From Paraburkholderia dilworthii (GTDB lineage Bacteria > Pseudomonadota > Gammaproteobacteria > Burkholderiales > Burkholderiaceae), in assembly GCF_000472525.1 (NCBI RefSeq), contig NZ_AWZT01000002.1, positions 399,222-463,221 on the forward strand: DNA of 64,000 nucleotides. The letters run 5' to 3'. The notes beneath the pieces are model-generated. The model did not search any database. It had not been told where the DNA came from and was given only the letters and a program-made list of their open reading frames with translations. Positions 57,244 to 64,000 of this stretch are shown here, piece after piece (within the stretch, counting starts at the first letter, position 1; every line of letters begins with the position of its first letter). The position numbers were made by a program, and so were the translations under genes.

Positions 57244-59898
57244 ATGGAAAACACTTACTCCCCCACCGAAGGCCACCTGACGGTAGACGGCGTGCCTTAT
57301 CGCTACGTGAATTTGCCGGGCCTGTTCGGCGACAAGCTGCGCGAATTGCCCGTCGTGTTGCGTCTGCTGCTGGAAAATGTCATCCGCAATATGGAGGGCG
57401 ATGAGCGGCGGCAAGCCGTGCAAGGCATCCTCGCGTGGACGGCGCGCGGAACCAGCGAAGTCGAGATTGCATTCCAGCCCAACCGCGTGCTGATGCACGA
57501 CACCACGAGCACGCCCGCGCTCGTCGATATCGCCGGCATGCGCGACGCGCTGGCCGAAGCTGGCGCCGATCCCGCGTCGCTCAATCCGGTCCTGCCGGTC
57601 GATTCGTCGGTCGATCATTCACTGGCCGTCGAATACTTCGCGCGAAGCGACGCGGCGCCCTTGAACCTGCAACTCGAATTGCGCCGCAACGCCGAGCGCT
57701 ACCGGTTTTTGCGGTGGGCGTCGAAGGCGCTCAAGGGCGTGCGGATTCATCCGCCGGGCACGGGGATCATGCATACGATCAACCTCGAGCAGCTCGCCAC
57801 CGTCGTGACGACGGTCGAGCGCGACGGCGAGCCGTGGGCGGTGCCGGACACGTTGATCGGCACGGACAGTCATACGCCGATGGTCAACGGCATCGGCGTG
57901 CTCGCCTGGGGCGTGGGGGGACTCGAAGCGCAGACCGTGATGTTCGGCATGCCGGTGATGCAGCGCATCCCCGATGTGATAGGCGTGCGGCTAACGCGCG
58001 CGTTGCGCGCAGGCGTGCTCGCGACCGATCTCGCGCTGACCATCACACAGCGGTTGCGTGCAATTGGTGTATCGGGAGAGTTTGTCGAGTATTTCGGTCC
58101 CGGCGTGGTGACGCTCACTGCGGGCGAGCGCGCCGTTGTTGCGAACATGGCGCCGGAGTACGGCGCGTCGACCGGCTTCTTTGCCGTCGATCAGCACACG
58201 CTCGACTATCTGCGCGCGACCCATCGTTCGGAACAGTCGATCCGGCTCGTCGAAGCGTTCTCGCGACAGGCCGGCGTATGGTTCGATCCGCATGCTGAGC
58301 CGCGCTATACGCGCAGCATCGACGTGGATCTGGCCAGCGTCGGAATGCACGTTGCCGGGCCGCGCCGTCCACAGGATCTGCTCGACTATTCGCAGACGTC
58401 GGCCGCGCTCGCGAAGCTCGACTTCCATCCGGCGCCGCAAGCTGATCCAGCAAGCCAGGACAATCCGCCGATGCCGAAGCACCCCGTCGCGATTGCTGCG
58501 ATCACGAGTTGCACGAACACGTCCGATCCGGCGCTGCTGATCGCCGCTGGCCTGCTCGCGCGCAAGGCGCGTGCGCTCGGGTTGAAGGTGCCGTCGTGGA
58601 TCAAGACATCGCTCGGGCCGGGCTCGCCCGCGGCTGCGGCGTATCTCGAACGGGCCAACCTGATCGGCGACCTGTCGGCGGTCGGCTTCGACATAGTCGG
58701 ATATGGATGCACGACCTGCATCGGCAATTCGGGGCCGTTGACGGAAGCGATCCGCGCCGCCATTGCCAACAAGAGCGCGTATCCGGTCGCGATGCTTTCG
58801 GGCAACCGTAATTTCCCAGGCCGCATTCATCCGGACCTGGACCTCGGTTTCATCATGTCGCCGCCGCTCGTGATCGCGTTCGCACTCGCCGGCGACGCCG
58901 AGCGCGACCTGAGCCGCGAGCCGCTCCAGCATGCAGCCGACGGCACGCCGGTCTACCTGCGCGATGTGTGGCCGAGCCGCGAGGAAGTCGCCGAACTGGT
59001 GCGCGCAGCCGCCGATCCGCGCGACTATCCGCGCGCCTTTGCGCTCGCCAGCCAAAACGCGGCATGGCACGATCTCGATGCGCCGGACAGCGCGCAGTTC
59101 CCGTGGAATCCAGCGTCGACGGCATTGCGGCGGCCGCCGTTCGCCTCCGCGAAGTCCGCAACGCAAGGCAGCCAGCTCGGCAGGTACAGCGCTTATCCAC
59201 TCCTCGTGCTCGGCGACGACGTGACCACCGATCACATCTCGCCCGCCAGCGCGATTCCGAAGGACAGCTTCGTCGCCGACTTCCTCGTCTCACGCGGCGA
59301 CGATCGCGACGACCTGAACGTGTTCGCGTCGCGGCGCGGCAACTGGGAAGTGATGGTGCGCGCGGCGTTCTTCAACAGGACGCTCGTCAATCGCCTGCGC
59401 GCCGGCATGCCGGTCGCGCACACGCTGCACGTGCCGAGCGGCGAGGTGCTGCCGATTTTCGAAGCCGCTCGCCGCTATGAAGAGGACGGCGATCTGGTCG
59501 TGCTGGTCGCGGGCGAGCGCTACGGCACGGGGTCATCGCGCGATTGGGCGGCCAAGGGGCAACGGCTCCTCGGCATTCGTGCAGTGTTGGCGGTGAGCTT
59601 CGAGCGCATTCATCGATCGAATCTGATCGGCATGGGCATTTTGCCGATCAGGTTCGCGGCGGGCGTGAATCCGGACACGCTCGATCTGCGCCCGGGTGAT
59701 AAGCTCGAAGTCGACGCAGCGGCCGATACGCTGTCACCTCGATGCAAGGTGCCCGTGCGTATCATGCGTGCGGACGGCAGCGCGCAAGTCATCGAGGCGA
59801 CGGCGGCTGTCGAGACGCAGCTCGAATGCACGCTGTTGCGCTCGGGCGGCGTCATTCCGTTGATATTGCAGAAGAGTCTGGCGGCGCGGGAGGCTTGA
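57244..59898 (+). CDS. Aconitase-family hydratase (AcnA type)
   Basis: An 884-residue [4Fe-4S] dehydratase. Cluster ligands are visible as one Cys in AITSCTNTSDP and two in GYGCTTCIGNSG. Other aconitase blocks are IGTDSHTPMVNGIGVLAWGV, GFIMSPPLVIAF, the swivel-domain LLVLGDDVTTDHISPASAIP, and GERYGTGSSRDWAAKG near residue 760. The central-metabolism version usually sits alone or near methylcitrate genes; this copy is flanked by a lactonase, a GntR regulator and a solute-binding protein. It may therefore act on a substituted tricarboxylate. Start at 57244 (MENTYSP). Confidence 0.93.
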   Translation: MENTYSPTEGHLTVDGVPYRYVNLPGLFGDKLRELPVVLRLLLENVIRNMEGDERRQAVQGILAWTARGTSEVEIAFQPNRVLMHDTTSTPALVDIAGMRDALAEAGADPASLNPVLPVDSSVDHSLAVEYFARSDAAPLNLQLELRRNAERYRFLRWASKALKGVRIHPPGTGIMHTINLEQLATVVTTVERDGEPWAVPDTLIGTDSHTPMVNGIGVLAWGVGGLEAQTVMFGMPVMQRIPDVIGVRLTRALRAGVLATDLALTITQRLRAIGVSGEFVEYFGPGVVTLTAGERAVVANMAPEYGASTGFFAVDQHTLDYLRATHRSEQSIRLVEAFSRQAGVWFDPHAEPRYTRSIDVDLASVGMHVAGPRRPQDLLDYSQTSAALAKLDFHPAPQADPASQDNPPMPKHPVAIAAITSCTNTSDPALLIAAGLLARKARALGLKVPSWIKTSLGPGSPAAAAYLERANLIGDLSAVGFDIVGYGCTTCIGNSGPLTEAIRAAIANKSAYPVAMLSGNRNFPGRIHPDLDLGFIMSPPLVIAFALAGDAERDLSREPLQHAADGTPVYLRDVWPSREEVAELVRAAADPRDYPRAFALASQNAAWHDLDAPDSAQFPWNPASTALRRPPFASAKSATQGSQLGRYSAYPLLVLGDDVTTDHISPASAIPKDSFVADFLVSRGDDRDDLNVFASRRGNWEVMVRAAFFNRTLVNRLRAGMPVAHTLHVPSGEVLPIFEAARRYEEDGDLVVLVAGERYGTGSSRDWAAKGQRLLGIRAVLAVSFERIHRSNLIGMGILPIRFAAGVNPDTLDLRPGDKLEVDAAADTLSPRCKVPVRIMRADGSAQVIEATAAVETQLECTLLRSGGVIPLILQKSLAAREA

Positions 59899-59951
59899 GA
59901 CAAAGCCTCTGCCGCGCTACGGAGAAAGTGGAAGGCAGAAGGCAAACTCAC

Positions 59952-60845
59952 ATGATCGAAAGATCCATTGCGACGCAGATCGTTGAACTCATCAAGACTG
60001 AAGGACTGGACGCGGGCGCTCATCTGCCTGCGCAGATGCTCGCGGACCGCCTGCGTGTGTCGCGCTCGCCCGTGAACGAGGCGCTCGCGCTGCTGCATGA
60101 GAAAGGAATTTTGACTCGCGAGAAGAATCGCGGTTTTTTCGTCGCGAAGCCTGTCGTCGAACCGCTTGCGGACGTGGTCGGCGAGCTGGGCCTTGCTGAA
60201 ACCGATATCGTGACAAGCGTCTATTTCCACATCGCGGAAGACCGTCTGAAGGGCGAACTGCCCGCCGAGTTTTCCGAGCTTCTCATACGCAACCGCTACG
60301 GTCTGACGAGCGCGCAGCTCACGGCCGTGCTCGGACGCATTGCGCAGGAAGGCTGGGCCGAACGCAAACCGGGCTACGGCTGGCAATTTTCGTCGATGCT
60401 GACCACGCCCGACAGCCTGTTGAAGTCCTACCGTCTGCGTCTTGCACTGGAACCAGCCGCGTTGCTCGAACCCGGCTATCGGCTGGACAGGAAAGTGCTG
60501 GAACGGTGCCGCGAAGTGGAAAAGCATCTGCTCGCGGGCGGCATCGAAACGTATACGGCGGACCAGTTGCATGAGCGCGGCGTGCGCTTTCATGAATCGC
60601 TGGTGGAGGCTTCGGGCAACGGGTTTTTCATCGACACGATCAAGCGCGTCAACCGCGTGCGCCGCCTGCTGTCGTATCGCTCGATGCAGCACCGCGAGCG
60701 TTATATCGAACACGCGAAGCAGCATTTGCATCTGCTCGAACTGCTGGAGCGCGAACGCAACGAAGAGGCGTCGGAAGCGATGCGCGAGCACCTGCTGCAC
60801 ACGCTCGACGCGCTGTCGCGCATCAGCCAGATTCTCGAACCCTGA
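59952..60845 (+). CDS. GntR-family regulator, FCD type
   Basis: A 297-residue protein. The winged helix at residues 4-70 (IATQIVELIKTEGLDAGAHL, then QMLADRLRVSRSPVNEALAL) is followed by an unusually long middle part with what looks like a second helix-turn-helix (RNRYGLTSAQLTAVLGRIAQ), then an FCD-like helical domain (RLRLALEPAALLEPGYRLDR and HERGVRFHESLVEASGNGFF). It starts 53 bases after the aconitase stop and precedes the binding-protein gene by 52 bases. Likely controls this unit through the 57197-57234 repeat. Confidence 0.88.
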   Translation: MIERSIATQIVELIKTEGLDAGAHLPAQMLADRLRVSRSPVNEALALLHEKGILTREKNRGFFVAKPVVEPLADVVGELGLAETDIVTSVYFHIAEDRLKGELPAEFSELLIRNRYGLTSAQLTAVLGRIAQEGWAERKPGYGWQFSSMLTTPDSLLKSYRLRLALEPAALLEPGYRLDRKVLERCREVEKHLLAGGIETYTADQLHERGVRFHESLVEASGNGFFIDTIKRVNRVRRLLSYRSMQHRERYIEHAKQHLHLLELLERERNEEASEAMREHLLHTLDALSRISQILEP

Positions 60846-60897
60846 ACCGATACCCACTGATACCGTCCGCGCAAAACGCGGTCGCAACGGGAACACC

Positions 60898-61632
60898 ATG
60901 ACCATCGATCAATCGGTTATCTCCGCATTCACGCCGACGGGCAAGCTGCGCGCGTCGATCAATCTGGGCAACCCGATTCTCGCCAACCAGGACCCGAAAA
61001 CCGGCAAGCCGTTCGGCGTGTCCGTCGACCTCGCGCGCGCCTTTGCGAATAAGCTCGGCGTCGAGCTGGAACTGGTGGTCTTCGACACAGCTGGCAAATC
61101 CGTGCAGGCGGTGAGCGAGGAACGGGCGGACTTCGGCTTCTTCGCGGTCGATCCCTTGCGCGGCGAGACGATTGCCTTTACCGCGCCGTATGTGCTGATC
61201 GAAGGCTTCTATCTCGTACGCGACGAGTCGCCGGTCAGGACCAACCAGGACGTCGATCAGGCGCATAACCGCGTCGCCGTCGGTAAAGGCAGCGCATATG
61301 ACCTCTTTCTCACGCGCGAGCTGAACGCCGCGCAGATCGTTCGCGCGCCCTCGTCGCCGACGGTCGTTCAGACGTTCCTCGAACAGAGTCTCGAAGTGGC
61401 GGCCGGCGTCAAGCAGCAGCTCGAAGCCGATGCGGGCGCAACCACCGGCCTGCGGCTCCTTGACGAGCGCTTCATGGTGATCCAACAGGCAATGGGCACG
61501 CCGAAGAGCCGCGGCGAAGCGGCGGCGGGCTTGCTGCGCAGCTTCCTGGAAGAGATGAAGACGTCCGGGTTCGTGGCCGACTCGCTGGCGCGGCACGGGA
61601 TCGTCGGCGCGTCGGTCGCGCCGACGGCGTAG
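60898..61632 (+). CDS. Family-3 solute-binding protein without a signal peptide
   Basis: A 244-residue amino-acid-type (SBP family 3) binding protein. GKLRASINLGNPILANQDPK is the usual start of the mature domain, and GVSVDLARAFANKLGVELEL, ERADFGFFAVDPLRGETIAF and YVLIEGFYLVRDE follow. Only about 14 residues (MTIDQSVISAFTPT) precede the domain, and they are not hydrophobic, so it should stay in the cytosol. No permease or ATPase gene is nearby. It may bind an acid intracellularly as a sensor or enzyme-like protein. Third gene of the aconitase-GntR unit. Confidence 0.85.
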   Translation: MTIDQSVISAFTPTGKLRASINLGNPILANQDPKTGKPFGVSVDLARAFANKLGVELELVVFDTAGKSVQAVSEERADFGFFAVDPLRGETIAFTAPYVLIEGFYLVRDESPVRTNQDVDQAHNRVAVGKGSAYDLFLTRELNAAQIVRAPSSPTVVQTFLEQSLEVAAGVKQQLEADAGATTGLRLLDERFMVIQQAMGTPKSRGEAAAGLLRSFLEEMKTSGFVADSLARHGIVGASVAPTA

Positions 61633-61864
61633 CGGCTGTCAAATTCGGTACAACCCGACTGGCATGGTACGAGGTGGGGCTGCTTTGGCTCGAGATGGAA
61701 TGGACACCGCCCGACATGCAAATCAACCCGTTACGGTTCGCTCCACGCAAGGGACCTTCAGCTTTCCCGATAACGGTCGCTTGCCGGTGGCACCTTTCCG
61801 GTCGATGGCGCTATCCCCACTGTGCGATCCAGAATTTTAAAATGAGTACGCAAATTGTGACTTG

Positions 61865-62242
61865 CTATATCTCTGCGGCGTGGCGGCACGCAAGGTCCGC
61901 TTCGGAACTGATCAATGAGTTCGGTGGGATGGGATTGTCGTTCCGCCGAGCTGCGACTTCTATCGGACGTGATCGAACCAGAGTTCCGTCAATTTTCCTC
62001 GTATGGACGTAGTCGATGTTAAACAGCTTGTGCGTGCAATCGAACCAGTACCGAGCCTCACCTATTCTGTAAATCTCTGTTGAAGACACGATTTGCTTGT
62101 CGACATAGGTCTCGCGATTCCAGACGGTGATGCCGCCATCGCCTGTTTTATGAATCGAGTTCAAGTCGATCTCGACCTTTTCGAACAGCGTCAACGGGTA
62201 CGGCGGTTTTTTCAGCGTCCCGTGACCGAGCGCGACGCTCAT
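61865..62242 (-). CDS. Surface-adhesin-E-like protein, apparently lacking its signal peptide
   Basis: A 125-residue frame. The pattern VEIDLNSIHKTGDGGITVWN, then YWFDCTHKLFNIDYVHTRKI, then NPIPPNSLISSEADLACRHA matches the small adhesin-E-like fold (a VDxxSI strand, an internal Cys, and a C-terminal PGS-x-C) found in Burkholderiales. These proteins normally have a signal peptide and an N-terminal W-x-x-V; here the first ATG (62242) gives MSVALGHGTLKKPP and no signal. It may be a 5'-truncated gene. Downstream of the PEBP gene on the same strand. Confidence 0.5.
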   Translation of the reverse strand: MSVALGHGTLKKPPYPLTLFEKVEIDLNSIHKTGDGGITVWNRETYVDKQIVSSTEIYRIGEARYWFDCTHKLFNIDYVHTRKIDGTLVRSRPIEVAARRNDNPIPPNSLISSEADLACRHAAEI

Positions 62243-62328
62243 CTTGGCTGCGCGCGCGATGCAAAAGGCATGAGCCGACCCAGATCCGTCCCTCGCTTTT
62301 CTCCGAAGCGGCCATTCGAGACGGAGAG

Positions 62329-62877
62329 CTAGCGAGCGTATTGGACCGTGACCGTCGCTTTTGCCAGTTCCTGGTAGTGGGCGACAAAGCCGACCACCGC
62401 AGGCGTTGCAGTGCTATCGACGGGCAAAGCGGGGACTTTAAGCGCAGCGACCGTAATGACGTAGCGATGATTCTCGCCTTCCGGGGGACAGGGACCCAGG
62501 TACCCTGCCTTGCCGATATCGTTTTTGATCGCAATTGCGCCTTTGGGAAGTCTGCTGACCTTGCTCCCAGCGCCAAGAGTGAGAGTGTGAACGCTCGCCG
62601 GCAAATTGGCTACGACCCAGTGCCAGAATCCCGAGCCGGTAGGAGCATCGCGGTCGTACATCGTAACAAGAAAGCTTTTAGTTCCTGCCGGCTCACCAGA
62701 CCAACTGATAGCCGGCGAAATATTCTCACCGTGGCACCCAAAGCTATCGGATATCTGAGCATTATTAAACTGCCCGTCTGCGAGGTCATTGCTCTGGATT
62801 ATAAAGCCCCCTGCTATTGCGCTGCTCATGGGGACCAGTCCGGCAAAAAGCGTGAAGACGAATGCAACAATTTTCAT
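62329..62877 (-). CDS. YbhB/YbcL-type Raf-kinase-inhibitor-like (PEBP) protein
   Basis: A 182-residue exported PEBP-family protein. Residues 1-23 are a signal peptide (VAFVFTLFAGLVPMSSAIAG). The ligand-site motifs are present: GENISPAISWSGEPAGTKSF, then YDRDAPTGSGFWHWVVANLP (the DPDAP-like and WHW elements) and GPCPPEGENHRYVITVAALK (the GPCPPxGxxHRY signature). Bacterial members are periplasmic or cytosolic and of unclear function. Complete by length. Confidence 0.93.
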   Translation of the reverse strand: MKIVAFVFTLFAGLVPMSSAIAGGFIIQSNDLADGQFNNAQISDSFGCHGENISPAISWSGEPAGTKSFLVTMYDRDAPTGSGFWHWVVANLPASVHTLTLGAGSKVSRLPKGAIAIKNDIGKAGYLGPCPPEGENHRYVITVAALKVPALPVDSTATPAVVGFVAHYQELAKATVTVQYAR

Positions 62878-63220
62878 CGAAGATGCCTTTCAGAATAGGT
62901 AACGACAGCCATTGACGTCTGGATTTGAAATACGATTGTTACAACGCTTACCGCGGCGAACAAGGCAATAGGCGATACTGGTATGGTCAATACCGGCATC
63001 CAATGAAGTGGCTCTTTCCGAAGAAATCGTAATTTTCCAGAACGCGCGAGGTGGAACGCGTGGTCAGAACCATCAGGCGGTGAATAAGCGCGTCTTTTGA
63101 TTGCCTGTCAAATTGACCGGGGTGCAGCCTCGGATACCATGACTGTTCTCAATCTGGCCGCGACCGGCAAACGTCTCTTCATGGGCCGGGCACTGCCGAT
63201 GCAAGCGATCGAAGCTATTC
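62878..63220. other. Intergenic region, nothing firm
   Basis: 343 bases upstream of the PEBP gene. A 32-codon plus-strand frame starting near 63139 (MTVLNLAATGKRLFMGRALP) overlaps the methyltransferase 3' end and has no support. The PEBP promoter should be at the left end. Confidence 0.4.
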
Positions 63221-63841
63221 TCACCCGTCACCTTTGACAAAGGCGAGCCAGCTCCAGGTTACACCCATCCGCTGATTTCCTCGTTGGGTGGACTCGGTCC
63301 GGACATTTAGCACAGTCCTGAAGCTATGGGCACTTGCTAACCGAGTGGTCTCTGCTGCCGAAACGTCAAACATTCGGCGTCCTTCGGGGACTCGACCGTG
63401 ACGTAAAGACATCACCACCATCGCACCTTCCCGCAGCAAGGAGCTGACGGTCGACATCGCCTGACGGCGCTCGTCTTCGTCCAGATGCATCCAAACGGCA
63501 GAGAGCATTACCAAGTCGAATTCTTTTCGTCGCGAACGTACAGACATGAGATCTGGCAGACTGTCGTCCACCCATTCAATCCGGGAAGACGAATGCAGCC
63601 CGGTTCCTGCGACGCGCAACGCGTCCACTGGTTCTACGGCCACAACTGTGTACCCCATAGCCCCTAACTCAGCTGCATCGGTTCCGATGCCGGCGCCCAC
63701 GTCAAGAATGTGGGCCGGGGGCATCGGCAAGAGATGCATGACGGGCCTATGGCTGTTCCCAAATGATATGTCCTGCCATTGCTCGATGAGAGACTGAGCG
63801 TTCTCAGCGTAGCCTTCTGTCCCGCTTACGTTGGTGGACAT
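63221..63841 (-). CDS. Class I SAM-dependent methyltransferase
   Basis: A 206-residue methyltransferase. Motif I is HILDVGAGIGTDAAELGAMG near residue 45, followed by the acidic VVAVEPVDALR and by motif IV-like FDLVMLSAVWMHLDEDERRQ, typical of methyltransferase_11/12. The substrate is unknown. GGAG six bases before the ATG at 63841 favours that start over 63853. It stands alone between the PEBP gene and a mobile-element end. Confidence 0.88.
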   Translation of the reverse strand: MSTNVSGTEGYAENAQSLIEQWQDISFGNSHRPVMHLLPMPPAHILDVGAGIGTDAAELGAMGYTVVAVEPVDALRVAGTGLHSSSRIEWVDDSLPDLMSVRSRRKEFDLVMLSAVWMHLDEDERRQAMSTVSSLLREGAMVVMSLRHGRVPEGRRMFDVSAAETTRLASAHSFRTVLNVRTESTQRGNQRMGVTWSWLAFVKGDG

Positions 63842-63988
63842 CACCGACTCCACAGGTCGCGTTTTCGCAAAGTTCCCGATGTCGCCAATCTAGCCAGCGA
63901 CGTCCAACGTCCGTTTTTGGCCCAGAGTGTGTCAAAACGCATTTTTGAAGCGCTAAAATTCTTCATCCGATAGCGGAGGATGAGCACG

Positions 63989-64000
63989 ATGAAGCGATTC
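63989..64000 (+). CDS. First codons of a probable IS1182-type transposase (cut by window edge)
   Basis: GGAGG at 63975-63979 precedes an ATG at 63989 with good spacing, and the visible codons read MKRF (MSTMKRF from the earlier ATG at 63980). IS1182-family transposases commonly start MKRFIEGEDR. The preceding 60 bases (around GTGTGTCAAAACGC at 63927-63940) could be the left end of the element. Only four codons are visible, so this is a hint. Confidence 0.3.

Noticed and set aside
57991..59235. A 414-codon minus-strand frame
   Set aside because: Antisense to the aconitase gene; Arg-rich and family-less.
63139..63237. A 32-codon frame overlapping the methyltransferase 3' end
   Set aside because: Too short, no clear ribosome-binding site and no conservation evidence.
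1..64000. CRISPR array, tRNA or rRNA genes
   Set aside because: No regularly spaced repeats and no recognisable tRNA arms or rRNA segments were seen on reading. A tRNAscan or Infernal run would settle it.

Overview
The window is high-GC, densely packed bacterial DNA. Its gene set points to a Paraburkholderia/Caballeronia-type member of the Burkholderiales: a DUF3022 protein, a YXWGXW-repeat protein, a C-P lyase cluster carrying a DUF1045 gene, AAHS-type aromatic acid transport, many LysR/GntR/AraC regulators and a relic of an H-NS-type gene. This assignment rests on gene content only. No rRNA, tRNA or CRISPR array was seen.

Layout. (1) 0-5.8 kb: two SRPBCC proteins, an NAD(P)-binding oxidoreductase with a divergent LysR regulator, a DUF72 protein, a stranded flavin-monooxygenase C-terminal domain, and a DUF1007-NicO nickel/cobalt transport pair. 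(2) 6.3-11.1 kb: a minus-strand block in the order YXWGXW protein, 33-residue lipoprotein, ECF sigma factor, anti-sigma-like membrane protein, periplasmic CpxP-like sensor, DUF1800, DUF1501. It looks like a self-contained envelope-stress or export module. (3) 11.6-13.2 kb: a LysR regulator divergent from a membrane protein. (4) 13.3-20.6 kb: a deoxy-sugar (L-fucose-like) catabolic operon with zinc dehydrogenase, mutarotase, a truncated lactone hydrolase, aldose dehydrogenase and an RbsBCA-type ABC importer, facing a FadR-type regulator across two near-palindromes. (5) 20.6-31.6 kb: a full carbon-phosphorus lyase system: phnGHIJKLM, then phnF-DUF1045-phnN, then phnCDE. The first and last units share a CGTCTAGA-type box. 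(6) 32.5-36.9 kb: an RhlE-type helicase, a dctA remnant, a DUF3022 protein and an NDH-2 type dehydrogenase.

(7) 37.5-39.8 kb is a gene graveyard. It holds a frameshifted small gene, an intact SET-domain protein, an H-NS 5' stub joined to a start-less nucleoside deoxyribosyltransferase, and a tyrosine integrase broken across three frames. It is followed at 40-42.2 kb by an orphan two-partner-secretion exoprotein. (8) 42.7-54.3 kb carries ester and acyl catabolism genes: quinone oxidoreductase, acyl-CoA ligase, nitroreductase, AAHS transporter, tannase-family esterase, AraC regulator, SDR dehydrogenase and thiolase. (9) 54.7-61.6 kb: an IS110 remnant beside a truncated MFS transporter, then a beta-propeller lactonase divergent from an aconitase-GntR-solute-binding-protein operon with a long inverted repeat in the shared promoter. 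(10) 61.9-64 kb: an adhesin-E-like fragment, a Raf-kinase-inhibitor-like (PEBP) protein, a methyltransferase, and the first codons of what looks like an IS1182-type transposase.

Taken together this is a nutrient-scavenging chromosomal segment with three well-formed catabolic or transport modules (fucose-type sugar, phosphonate, lactone/tricarboxylate) separated by accessory DNA in decay. The least explained intact units are the ECF sigma-DUF1800-DUF1501 block and the lactonase/aconitase/cytosolic-binding-protein unit.
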